Below are positions 1-13,400 of a DNA stretch of 64,000 nt, one piece after another; position 1 is the first letter of the stretch, and each line of letters begins with the position of its first letter. Both the position numbers and the translations under genes were made by a program. This DNA is from Trema orientale (lineage: Eukaryota; Streptophyta; Magnoliopsida; Rosales; Cannabaceae), in contig JXTC01000286.1 in assembly GCA_002914845.1 (NCBI GenBank), forward strand, positions 301,036 to 365,035, read 5' to 3'. The notes under the pieces were generated by a model. That model was not told the DNA's origin, made no database searches, and saw nothing but the letters and a program-made list of their open reading frames with translations.

Positions 1-356
1 TCTGGTCCAGTCCTATATAATCGAATTATATAAAGTACCTCCATTGTGATGTCAACACATCAATAGTCCGGATAAGACTATTACATTATCAATGTTAATG
101 GACCGTACTAATAATATTTAATTAAAGATCCCAAACTTTAATTAATTATTACGGACTATATTTAGTTTATTATCCATAAATTTAATCCTCATGTATATAA
201 CACTTATATACTAAATTTGTGGTTACATAAATAAACTAGGGATTTTCTGATATTTAAAGACATACCAATTATGCACAAATTCAAATAGAAAAATGTCATT
301 TTATTAATTCAGCAAATATCTAAAATATACATGCTTTTAGGGCATAAACCCTAACA
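1..356 (-). mobile_element. Copia-like LTR, partial (runs off the left edge)
   Basis: Read on the minus strand, the sequence starting at 356 opens with TGTTAGGGTTTATGCCC, a start typical of plant Copia LTRs, and runs leftwards through AT-rich LTR-like sequence to the window edge. Only the LTR start is visible; no primer site or coding part lies inside the window. The base run just outside the end is TTCAT, which would be the target-site duplicate if the other end matches. It is a fossil or a solo LTR; the window cannot tell which. Confidence 0.6.
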
Positions 357-3300
357 TTCATAAATATATAGCAATTCTTAAATAATTTATTTGTCCAAGC
401 AGTAGCCAATCTAAATATTTAGAAAAAGATAGTTTTTTTTACCAAAATTATCCTTCACAATATATTTAAATTAAAACTAAACTCATGATTCATGGGAAGA
501 AAGAGAGATGACAAAACTGGAATTGAAGGTTATTAATAAAATTAAAATAGCCGTAAACCTAAAATTAAAAAAAAAATAGTCAAAGGTAACGAAGCCAATT
601 ATAAGGGGATTCTTCTCAGCCAAATTTCGAGAAAATGACATAGGTAGGACTAACTTTGGCAAAAATAACTTTTTTGTATATTTTTTAAAAGAAGACACTT
701 TTAAGAAAGTCATGAATATCTTCACTTATGGTCAATAGTTTTTTGACCATGAAAAAATCATTATTTAGAACTTTTTTATAATTAATAACTTTTTGACCAT
801 AGGTCAAGATATCCTTGACTCTCCTAAAAATGACATTTTTAAAAAAATATACAAAAAAATCATTACAGCCCATATTAGTCTTGTCCATATCCTTTTCTCC
901 CAAATTTCCTCTAGAATTACCATTTATCTTCTGGGTTCTTTCATAAATAGCACTTGTTTAAAAACATTTAGTTTATATTAATTTTTTCTAAAAGAAAAAC
1001 GGCTAAAATGAAAAGATCACTAACAGCAAAAATTCTCACTTACCCCCATTTGGCTTCTTAGCAAAAAGGCCAAATTTTGAGTACTTGTTTAACAAATGTC
1101 TCTTTTTCAAAAACTTACACAAAACGACAGTCTATATTAAAAAATTTGCAAAATGAGGGTCATGTTAGTTTTTGCATATACTAGTTTTTAAAATTATAAA
1201 TTGATATATTAGTATACTTAGAATAAAGATGATATGTTGATCTGTAAAAATTGACCTACTGATTCATGAAATTAATAATATGATAAAAGCCACTTAGCAA
1301 AAAGATTAAAAAATTCGGCTATTTAGCAAAAAGATGAAAAAAGACCATTTATTAAAATGAAAATTTTTTTCTTCTCTAAAAAGAACCGTTTTTTATTTAA
1401 AAAATCTTCATAGAAAGCACTTGCTAAGAAAAGTAGTAGTTTATAGCGATAGAAACACAGTTAAAATAAAAAGACGAACACTTAAAATGCCATTTAGGCT
1501 AATTTACTCGTAGGAAATTAGATTTGCTACGACTTCAAAGGAAAAATGAAAGGTGTTACCCACCTCTTTTATTTTGCTGATATAAGTACTAGCACTTTCT
1601 TTTAAAAAGTCAATATTGCGCCTTTTCTAATTTGAGCAATGCTATGGGGTACCAGTAATGTCCAACACCACAATGACATATTAGTCTGTTACTATAATTC
1701 TAATTAATATACTAGATCCCGCATGGGCTGCACATAAAATATAATTATAAGTAGTCAGTAACAAACTGACACATTATGTGGTATTAAGCACTGTATGGTA
1801 CCCCATAAGATTATTCCTTAATTTAGATATCCTCTTTGTGAGCTTTTAGGTTAGTTATTTGATTTTTTTTTCTTTTTTTGATAATGGGTTAGTTATGTGA
1901 ATTTACATTCCATGGCATTTGCCTAGGAGAAAATGTTTTCTAAAGAAAGAATATTTATAAGAAATGACCTTTTTTTTTTTTGGTAAAGATTAATTTAAAA
2001 AATAGCTACTTTTACACTTATTTAATAAATGACCATTCTATGATTTTATTTTAATAAATAGTCATTTTTCAGATGATCTATTTTTTTTATAAAATAAATC
2101 AATTTTTGAAAAAATACATTAATTTTTGAAATAGTAAATTGATTTTTCAAAAAATAAATGAACTTTTAAAAAATAAATCAATATATTTTTATATACTAAA
2201 TATGAAAACCGACATGGTTTAAGTCTCTATCTCAAACTCCGGTGACCCCAAAACTCTGCAACTGAGAAAAGATCTGGAGAGAAACCGCTATTGTTGTAGC
2301 CATCGGTACTATTCTCCTTGTAAAAAGATCTTTTTATATTCAAATCCATTTTGAAAAACACTAGATGGAAGTCATTTATTGGGTATGTCCTCTTACTCTT
2401 ATTTGTTTATTTAGATACCCTACTATGTTTTTGATGTATATGTTGTGTATATGTATGTATGTATATAGATTATATATTGTTATTAGCATTGATTTCTTTC
2501 CTTTGACATTGAAAACTAAACTTTTAACGATCAAGTAATAACTAGAACTTACAATTGTTTGTTTCCTTTTTAACTCATAAATGCGATCTATGCAATTTCT
2601 CTCTTTTCTTGTGTTGAATTCGGGCTGAGAACGATTTATTCTTATTATGATCAACAAAAGTATTTTTTTAGGCAGTTTTTGGAGTATTTCTTAATATGAA
2701 CATTGATTCTTGTAATGTTCCAAACTACTTTTTTTTCACTTTTTTTTAAAGGAATAATCTTGTCATAAACAATTTCTAAATCTACTATTAGAATAATTGA
2801 TTCTCTCGAAGAAAATCAAATCCTTAAACTGTTTCTCTAGATTTGGGTTTTAAGATAACGACGATTTCTCAAGATCAAGATTACGAGTTCAAAATCACTG
2901 AGGCTGAAAACTTGGTTCAATATATTGGTAACAAAAAAACGAATTCATCCAAGTTACTTTTCTTTTAGGATCAAAATTTCTGTAATTGCTCACACACGCA
3001 CTTCCATCATTTGATGATATTGTTTTTTCTTTCTTTTGGTCATAAACATAACCGAGTTTTTTGGGTGGGTCGTCAGTCTCGTTAAAACCTACAAGACGAA
3101 GTGTTACTTTTTTGGGGTAAAAAAAATCATTTTACGATGTATTAAAGTCTTAGGGCTTATTTAGTAATAACTTATTTAAATTTTTTTTTTGTTTTTTTAA
3201 TAAAAAAAAGTAAAAATACTTTTAACAAGCATTTTTGGTAAAATTATTTTTGTTTTTGGTTTTTTAATTTGACAACAAAAATTTCTTGCTTTCAAAATTT

Positions 3301-3756
3301 TTTTAAACAAATATTTAGAAAGGCTAGTATCAAAATTCAAACATATCTAGACTCATATCATCATTTCTCTCAACATTTTCTCTCTCATCACTATCTCTCC
3401 TGTCACTATCTCTCTAGGAATATCGGCCCGACGATCCGTATCCCTGTCTGTGGCTCTGTGAATTACTTGATTAAAGCGGTGACTACTCGTTGATGACTCG
3501 AGCTTTTGCTTTATTAAAAAAATGTGACTCGAGCACTTGCTGCTTCGGCTGAATGAAATCAAGTTGCATCATATTTTCTTATCTCAAAGTCCATACCAAA
3601 TATAACAAATCATATTTCTCGACAAATCATAACTTTAAAATTAATTAATATTGAGTTACTTCACTATAAAACACCAAATTACACTCACATAGTTATTTCA
3701 GAATTACCCCGAGACAAACCCTAATGAACTACATACTATCGATTAATACTTCCAAA
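357..3756. other. Gene-free stretch downstream of the subtilase gene
   Basis: AT-rich sequence with long A and T runs. It holds one MITE (1635-1818) and the 3' flank of the subtilase gene. Open frames here are short and of low complexity, and none resembles a known protein. A pyrimidine-rich patch with repeated TCTCTC lies around 3365-3415. Confidence 0.6.
1635..1818. mobile_element. MITE with inverted ends (AATGCTATGGGG family)
   Basis: The left end reads GCAATGCTATGGGGTACC, and the right end, read on the opposite strand, reads GGAATAATCTTATGGGGTACC with an inner match around the ACCACA/TGTGGT motifs, so the element folds back on itself over about 185 bp. Flanks contain TAATTT on both sides, compatible with an old target duplication. 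The ends resemble those of the element at 29352-29594, so the two probably belong to one family, likely Mutator-derived. Confidence 0.6.
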
Positions 3757-6700
3757 TTATTGAACATTCACAGTAAACACAAGGCGAACAGAACGCCGAC
3801 CATCGAACCAAATAACATGTCCAAAACTATAGCCACTAGTAGCCTTCTTGCCATCAAACGATACTTCAAAAGAAACCCTTTTCAAGCCCTTGGTGAACAC
3901 AATCTTCTCCGGAATAATCTTTACATCTAATCCTTTGGGGGCATGAACTTGAGCAAAGTATGTTGAGTTGTAGGGTCCCACATTGGTCACGGTCCTTGTG
4001 ATGACTCTCGGAGCTTGGTGTCGTTTTAGCTTGCCAACGGAGATGGAAGGGTAATTAATGTTGGAGATGAGTTCGTGATTTGAGAGTTTGGGGCATTGGA
4101 ACTTTGTGCGGTTTGATATTATTATGGATCTTATCTTCTCCTGCGAGTAGCCATAGTAACACAGGAAGTGAAGATAGTCTTGTGTGGTTGTTTCGAAGAC
4201 TAGCCCTGGGTTTAGTGCTTTCATTGGGTTTATTTCTCCAGCTCCTGCCTCGTGTGGATTTGCTATATAATTTGAGCTGTTAACAAGTGGGGCCCTTGTG
4301 TTGTCATACGCGGTTGCTGCTTGCGCCAATATTGGAAGAAAGAGATATTGTCAATAAGTTGAAGCTGATACAATATTTTATTGTAAACTAAGCAGTTTTT
4401 TGTTCTACATTTTTGTGAAATTATATGAGTAGTACTATCACCTATAGACAAGGCCGTAATAGTTTAGAATGTTGCGTTTTACTTTTGTGTCTCACTATAA
4501 AACTAATTATTGCATCTTTACTTTTATTTATAATTTCTTTCCTCTCAAAAGACATTTCTTTAACGAGCAATACAACAAAGAACCCACCAAAGGAATAGTT
4601 CAGTAGGGTTGCCCACTGAATAAGGTCATAACAAACACCATAATGCAAGTATTATCATATTGCAAATATTATCATGAATGAAAGTGGCTTTTCTTATTCA
4701 TCTCTTTATTATTTGTTTAATTACTAACAAAACTTGAAATCAAATTTTAGTGAACCCCATATAATTTGTGTAATCAACAAAGTTAATTTGTGAATCTCAA
4801 TCCCAAGGGTGGGTTTTTTTTGACTTTCTCTTTATTTCATTTGAAATATACAGTACAATGACCTATATACCATCAGTCACTACAAAAAAACTTTACAACT
4901 AGTCATGAGATAATTTATGACTAAAAGCGAGAAATTGTTAGACTAAAAGAATGTATAGATAGTACTGTGATAACTGATGATAAATGTCTGATAGAAGTCT
5001 GTCATATTAAATAAAAGTTAGTTACAACCAATATTAATGGCATCTATGGAAGGACTTATAACTAAAAGTATACAAATGATAAATTGCGATTCATAGTTAC
5101 TCTTTGTCACAAGATTTTGTTGTTCACTAAATGTCCATCATTTTTTTGAATTAAGTTATCACCAGTGATGGAGTCATTAAATTTTTTTTAGGGGCATACA
5201 CTAAAATTTTTTTTACCTAATTTTAAAACACATTAGTCAATATAAACCACTATAGAATTAAAAAAGAGTATTTAAGGCGAATCTAAAGAAAAATTATCCA
5301 AAATGTAGGTAAAATTTAATATTTCAAAATAACATAAGGAAAGTTCAGAAATTAAAAAAAAAATTAGTAAGTCATATTAGAGGCATTATTGAATTTTTTT
5401 TATAAAAAAGGCAAAAATCATAATTACAAAAATTCAAGAGAGGCAAATTAAGGATAAAACTGAAATTTTAAGATAAAATAAAGGTAAAAAATATAATTTT
5501 AAAAAAAAAATGAGGGAGGCCGCCGCCTCCTTGGACCTGAAGTGGCTCCGTGTTGCTTAAAAGACATCTAAATTAAAGGTAAGTCCTCACTACCTAACAC
5601 CTCTCCCTTTATATAGAACAACATTTTGGTAATCGACCTCATGAATTTAGTAACACAAAGAAAAATAGAAAATCCATTGATATTTCTCGTTCTAGTTAAT
5701 ACTACTGGCTTAGTGAATATTTGATGACGACATGTTTTATTACCATTGATTAAGCTACTTTGATCTTTCCCATTTCACACACTTTCCATTGGGAATTTTC
5801 ACCCTGACAGGTATCTCACAATTTATTATATCTACTTCTCTAGCAATGTACTCTTGATCATGTTGGATTTGAAAGAAAATACCTGTTGTCATAAGTGCGG
5901 ATTTGATCATAGAAGAAGTCCATCGACGGCGAACTGACTTGATGAATGCAGCCGCCCCAGACACATGAGGGCAAGCCATTGATGTTCCAGATCTAAAGGC
6001 AAACTCCGATGGCTTATTCCCATTTGCTTCTTTTATCTTATTTGGAACAATCGCAGCTAAAATCGCCACTCCGGGAGCCATTATATCCGGCTGAAATATC
6101 CACAAGTTAAATGAGTTTTGTAAATACACACATGTCAAGGACTTAACATAAGGCGGATGTTTTTATTTTATTATTTGGTTAAAGCCACTTGAACTTAAAT
6201 CATCATGAGGAAGACCAGACAGATCACGAATATTTTAGTTAAAATCATGCAAAAGTTTGATTACATGAATGCTAAATATACAGTAATTAATTTTGATGAC
6301 ATTTTGTGAATGCATTTTGTGGATGTATGGTTTAAGTCTATATATTAAAAAGAGCAATACTGTTAATTTTTCTGCCAAATTTTGAATACAAAAATCAGGC
6401 GGCATGCAATTAACATGAAAATAATAGGCTTAAGTATAATAATAGTTAGTATATATTTGGTCGAAAGTTTCTATTAAGTAATTTAAATGTGTGCTATACT
6501 ATATATGTATATGGGATCAGCAATCCGGTAGGTATTTTTTTTTTTTAATTATTTTTTTTATAACTTATATAAAAATATATTTTACCCAATTAAAATTCAT
6601 TTTACAATACTTCTTATGGTGAAAAGATAGAGAAAGAAAAAATATTAAATAGTGTGTATCTATTAATTATTTGTTTTTCCAACTACTTAAAATATTATAG

Positions 6701-7370
6701 CAATTAGATAATGATCTAACGGCTAAAAAAATACGTATAGATAGGTAAAAAAAAAAAAAAATTACTTACTGAATTGGGACAAAAAATTGCTTACTGAATT
6801 GGGACCGGTACGTATATATATATATTTAAAAGTAAGCATAATTAATTATCTCACTGGCCGTGTTATATATATACCTCTTCTATGTAAGAACAATATTACA
6901 TTCCTTATGACTTTTAGAAAGCGGCAGAACATGATAAATATTAGAATGAGAAAATGACCTTTAGAATGTTTTCTGTGAACTCTCCAGGGCCTCTCGACGA
7001 AAAAATGGCCACAACTGGTGCAGGTTTATGTAATCTTGGAACTTCAACTGTCGGAAAAATTGTTGCTGTTGGCTTCCTGTTGTGAATTACTATATATTAG
7101 ACAGATATCTAAAAATATCTTTGATGCAATGTTATATATGAAAATCGCAATTATAAGTTATGACACAAGTAGTTCTACTTCTCTTTTTTCCCCCTCTCAT
7201 TTAAGAGTAATAAACCAAGGGAAGTATCAAAGTGAATTCCAAGAATGCAACTAGCTAAGAATTAGGCTTCTCATGTCTAACATTTATGACAATCTAAATA
7301 AGGAAAAAACTTAGTAGAAAAAACCTATCCAAGAAAGCTAACTTATCAACCAAACTATTACCCTCACCAA

Positions 7371-7402
<32 letters not shown>

Positions 7403-10400
7403 AAGAAAATGTGAAATCCCTTATTATCCAGTATCAATCATAGAAAGACGTTACAAACAAAGGAGCCATATTGCAGCTTAGCAAGATCTCCTCTCCACCC
7501 AACTGGACAACATAACTAGAATAAGATTCTGTCCACAGATTCAACCAACCTTTTTCCCGCCTCAATCACTATCAATTTCCTAATAACCGTACTTATGGAG
7601 CAGGATCAGGACTCGAGAAATTATACTAAAAACTCCACTTACTCCGCAGGCCTTGGACTAGCGTCTATAAAATATTCAAAAGGTACACATTTGCCTCCCT
7701 TTCCTTTGAAAAATAAGGGATAAGGATCATATAAAGAGATTTTAAATGTTTTCTTCTTTTCGTTTATTTTTTCTTTGACAATAATAATTATAATTACAAT
7801 AATAATGGATGATGATGATGAACGTACGACGAAAATTTTGTCCTTAATCTCATTGATCGAAGGACAAAAATATGTATATATGGATATCTATATATATATA
7901 TATATGTGAGCTTACTTGGTAGAGTTGATGTAGTTTAGAATGTGAGATCCTTCAAATTTGCCAACTTCTACATATGAGAACATGCCTGTAGGAAGAGGCG
8001 AAATTCTCTCCTCTTCCTCAATCATAATTAGTCCTTTCCCTTTAGCATCTTCAACAGCTCGTCTCTTAGATCCCCGTAAAGGTAAAGAGGTCTTATAGTC
8101 AGCACAAACCACAATTTTTCCTGCGACTTTCTTGCTGTCCAAAGATCCCGAGTAGCACTTTCTGCATTTGGTATTAGGGATTAAGGCAAAATTTAGCGTC
8201 AACTTTAATATATTAGAATTACTGTAAAGCAAATCACGACAAATATTTAAATAGTTATCTGTGAATTATTTGGAGTAATATTTCTCTTAAAAGCCTATTG
8301 TGCATGTTAAGGAGTAAAAACAGTACTAATGTCTAGTTTTTATTGTTAATTGACATTACTGTTTCTAGAAAAAAAAGAGAAATTTTGTATTTATGTTATG
8401 TGAGAAGTCCAATTAGATTTTAGCAACTCGTGTGCACTTTTAGGGAAGTATATCATTCTCTATAATTTACCTAATTAATTATTTACTGATATATACATCA
8501 TCAATCATAATTTAAAATATTAGAGGTTCTCGTAAATACTTTTATTCCTAAATTAATCTGTCAAAAGCTGATTGGATAGACAAAGAAAAAGGAGAACTAA
8601 ATAGATGACATGGTCCCTTTCTAGTGCCATCGTGCTACGTACTCCACTTTTAAATATTTCCTTTTCCATTTGTTGTGAAAATGCCAATGTTTAACTGTGA
8701 ACTAATGCAATAAACCCCGAGGAGTTGACATGTGAACTTGCATTTGGTTTAATGGTGGATAGATGGTATTCCTCTCCTTCAATTACGAGCTTTTGTAATC
8801 ATTAATTATGTAAAACACGAAAAAAAAAGAAAGTGAAAGATCAAATCGTCATCACCTTGCATCCGATACAACCGAAGAATTAATCGCCGCGTCCTTTCCA
8901 AATACAAGCGGATACATGGCTGAGCGTGAAAGCTTAGAGAAATTAATACCAGTTCCCTAAGAAAAATGGGGAAAAAAAAAAGAAAACATTAATATGGATG
9001 AATAATATTCGAGGTGGCCCAAATGCTAAAAGTTTTTGAAATATTATGGGCCTCTATAAACTTTATTAATTATAAGATGTCTTACCGTGTTCTAATTAAC
9101 GATCAGAAACATACATAAATGAAAAACTTGTTTCCGTTATTTTTTTACGTTAATAAATATTCGAGTATGGACGTAATAATAAGTTGACCTTTATTTAGTT
9201 CGAGACCAATATGTGACATAACATATATAATAGCTAGGGCAAGTTTGTGATGGCCATAATAAAACTCACTCTAAGAATTCTCCCATTTCCAAGAAGAACC
9301 GTGGATTGGAAATCTCTATCAATAGTAGAAGCCGCCACGGTAAAAAGCCACGGTGCAGCATTGGTGACAGTGTAAGCATCGGGGCCGTCGTTACCACCCG
9401 CGCAGATCACCATGACACCCCTCTGCTCAGCATGGAAAGCACCAATGGCTATTGCGTCATTCAGGTACTCAGGGTAGTTGGTCAACACAAGGGAGATGGA
9501 GATTATGTCAACTCCGTCGTTGATGGCGTCATCGATGGCCTTTAGTATGGTGGCGCTAGAAGCACTTCCGCCCGAGAACACATTATAGCTGGCAATCCTT
9601 GCAGACGGTGCGCCGCCTCTTGCCGTGCCACTGGCTAACCCGAAGAAGGTCGCGTCGGGAACCGGTACACCTGCCGCGGTGGATGCCACGTGTGTCCCGT
9701 GGCCATCTAAGTCCCTTGGAGAGCCAGCTGTCTCGTTACCAGTGGTGTAGTATCTTGCACCTATCAACTTCCTACAACAGCAGTACTAGATTAAAACCAA
9801 GGTGGAAATGTTAAATCTAAAATTTAGGGTAAATGTGTCATTAATCTTTTAATATTGTGGTCGTTTTCACTTTTGGACCTCGGAATAAATTTGTAAAATA
9901 TATTAAATTTAAAAGGGGAATTTATATCTAGGGGTCTACTAAATCCTTGTGATGAAAAATAGGACTTACTCATTAATGTTTTCAAAACTAACCCTAATTG
10001 CCATGTCACATATGTAAAATTACTTGGATACCCTATTTTTTCAACAAACTTTAAACTACTTTAGTCACCACCATCGGTTCCGATCCCGACCCCGACAGCG
10101 GCGCTTCCGCTCGACTAGGGTCGAAAATTTTCGACCATGGTCGAACTTGTCCGGCCACCTCTCCCGGTTGTTCCGATCATTTTTCAATCGGTGGCCGAAA
10201 AATTTCGACTGGAGTCAAAAATGTTCGACTGGAGTCGAAAATGTTCGACTGGGGTCGAACCACCGTTCGACCGTAGTCGAACAATTCGACTGGGGTCGAA
10301 GCCACCGTGGTCGAAAATTTCGACCCCAGTCGAACATAGCCGACCGTATTTCCGGCGCCGCCTCCGTCACCTTTGATTTTTTGGACTTGGTCGAAAATTT

Positions 10401-13400
10401 TCGACTAGGGTCGATTCAGGGATAATTTTGGAACTCCGACATATTCATTAAATGACATGGCAATAAAAGTCCTGTAAATAGTTTATTAGTTGTCCCTTTT
10501 TTCATCACATGTATTAAAAGAGAGTCAAAATTAATAATCCCCTAATTTAAAATCATTAAAATAACAAATAATAATAAATTAAATTAAAAACATATGCAAA
10601 AACCTTATATTTTTTAATATTTATTAATTTTGCTATTAATTTTAATAAGTTTTAATGTGAATTATTTATTGATTTTTCTATTAGTTTTAATAAGTTTTAA
10701 TGTGAATTATTTTCTATTTTACAAAATATATATATTTAAATTTAAAAAGGTATTTTAATAAATTCAATAGTCAAAATTGATGTTTGACTCAAAAATATAT
10801 AAATTTGTTAGAATTTTTTAAATGTGAATGAAAATGCTGGTAATAACCATACACAACGAAAGACACATAGAATAAAAAATCAAAATTCAATATATAAAAA
10901 TATAATTAAACCCTATATATTTCCAATCAGCATAGTACTGTATCAAGAGATATATTTATAATAAGATGTCAGACTACTACTTGGGGAATTCACAATAAGG
11001 TTAATTACAAATCTATCCGTTATCGGCTTTTATTATATAAACAATTCAACATATATTCGTAGTAACTACACTTCCCCCTAAGATAGCAAACATAAACTTT
11101 TCACCCTTAAATTAAAGAGCTAATTTCAGAGAAAACAAATTTAATTGACGAAACACTCTTTTCATTCAGTGTTTTGAAACAAAAACAATCTTAAACAAAG
11201 ATAACTTTTGTCTAACTGTTGGAACTTTTAATCGTTTGGTAATAGCTTTCTTTTCATTTACAAGTTTTTGGAAATAATTTTTTGTTTCAGAATACTGTAG
11301 GTGAAGTAAGTTTTTGTCAATTAAAATTTTTTCCCCAAAATAAAATGTTTCATATGTGAAATTGAAAAGTTATATTGCAATCTCAGCGGTGAATTAGTTT
11401 ATATAAGATTGCAAGGTTTGAATTCTTAAATTAACCCCCCAAAAAAAAAATTATGGGGGACACATTTATAATAGACCCTTCATAATTATATTGCTTTAAG
11501 AGCTCTGATTCTAATTACAGAATAATTTTGACTACAATTTTTGCTTGGTAAACCTACTTTATGTTAGATGATAATTATTATAAATAATTTACCACCTAAT
11601 TAATTAACTTTAATTGGAGGGAGGATTTCTCAATGGTTACAATTTTTTGTGACCATGAATGGATACTAAAAAAAGTAATGATAGCATTAAATTTTTTTGA
11701 TAGTAATAAATAGCATTAAATTTTTTTGGCTAACTACCAAACTAATCACCATTGTAGGATATTAGATCTAACGGCTTAAACCATTGTAACCATCCATGGG
11801 TAAATATTGTTGTAACCATTTAAACCAAAGCAGGAGGGTGGAGGCAAACTGTTTAGTAAAAGATTTTACAAGTAATTGACATAGAATCCAACCACTTTTC
11901 ATAGCAATTTTGAGAAGTATATAAAAAAAAAAAAAAAAATCTAACTTATACGCTTATGCTCTCAAATTCATGAATTAGAAATGCTTAAAGCATAAAAATG
12001 TACAGCATCAACCTAGTCCTCAAATATTGTACTCGAGAGATTGTACATAAAGGATGATAAGTCCTGCCTAGAATTATTATATATTAAAAAAGGTGCAAAT
12101 ACATAGATAATTTTGTACTACTTCTCTTTCAATAATTTGTTATTTCTATTTAATATTTTCTTTGAATAATATTAATTATTAATGGTTTTTTTAATTTTTT
12201 TTTTCAAATATGAGAAAGTATAATTGTGATCACCTATTACAACTGGATTTTTTGAAGTCTGATCCCTCCATACAAACTCCTTTCCATCTTGAAGGGATCG
12301 GCCCAAGTCCTTCATCACTGAAACTTCGAGATTCCGGCCATATGCCTAGATTAATATAAAGGCTGGGATGAAAAATTAAATATACAAATCTTTACAATAA
12401 GTATAAACATAAAGAAAGTACTCTTGCAATGCATGAACATAAAATTGTATAATGATTCAATCATTATGATTGATTCTTGCTCATAAGACACTATATGTAT
12501 AGTACATTAAATAGGAATACGTAGAGTAATTTTCGTGAAATTAATAGGTCATTCGATCAAAGCTTAACCAAATGTTTAATTACTAGCTAGTCTATAAAAA
12601 GAGAAAAAAAAAAACAACTATAACTAGAAAAAAAAAAAAGGCAGGGCAAGAAAAACGGCCTTTTTTTTTTAGCCAGAATGAATCTGTCTTGAATTAAAAA
12701 TCATGAAGTAAAACATGCAATATGTGGAGAAATTTCCTCCAGTCATAGTAACTAGTTCATCATTTAAGACCCTAGCCGTCAGGGATTACAGAGAAATAGT
12801 CCAAATGGGGTTGTTACTGTCACTGGGGTCCTCAAAGTTATTGTCGTCTAAGTTTGTCCATGTAATGTAATCCTGATCGAGGTAGTCATCATTATTGGTT
12901 GCTAGCTTTGAGACAATTTATATATACACATATATTTTAAGGAACGCTATTTGCTTAAATTAGATACATGGAATTTACGCGTCAGATAATGAAATATGAC
13001 AGTTTAAAAGAGAGTACATTTAATACTACTTTTTATTTATTTATTTATTTTTTTAAACAACAATATATTCTTGCTTAAATAAGATTTGGAAAGTAAAGTT
13101 TGTTTGTTTTTTTCTAATAAAGTTCAAAAAACTTTAATGCCAATTTGACAAAACTAAAAACGAATTCTGTTTTATCAAATATGTTATTAAAAAATGCTTT
13201 CATCTTTTATTTAAAAAAATGTGATTGAAATTAACAAATTAAACTGTTTTACTTAATATCTTTTTTCAAGGAAATAAAACTGCAAAATTAGACTCGATTC
13301 AAAATGTAAAATCGCCGTTACTAGGGGGTGAGTGCAACATGGAGACTCAAAAACAAAAAGAGATATTTTTAAAATGAATTTATATATAAATTAGCTTAGC

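Larger units (their letters stand above)
9772..12233 (-). other. Subtilase intron 5
   Basis: The longest intron of the gene (about 2.46 kb), with donor GTGATC and acceptor TTGTAG. It contains a foldback element with a GC-rich, TCGA-rich core (9930-10543) and a possible SINE fragment (11360-11455). The rest is AT-rich sequence without recognisable content. Confidence 0.75.

Noticed and set aside
4879-4900. Whole CACTA transposon starting at CACTACAAAAAAA
   Set aside because: No inverted partner end or transposase was found, so only a lone end-like motif remains.
10024-10425. 133-codon open frame on the plus strand
   Set aside because: It runs through the TCGA dyad array, so its Ser/Arg/Phe-rich repeats are a by-product of the DNA repeat.
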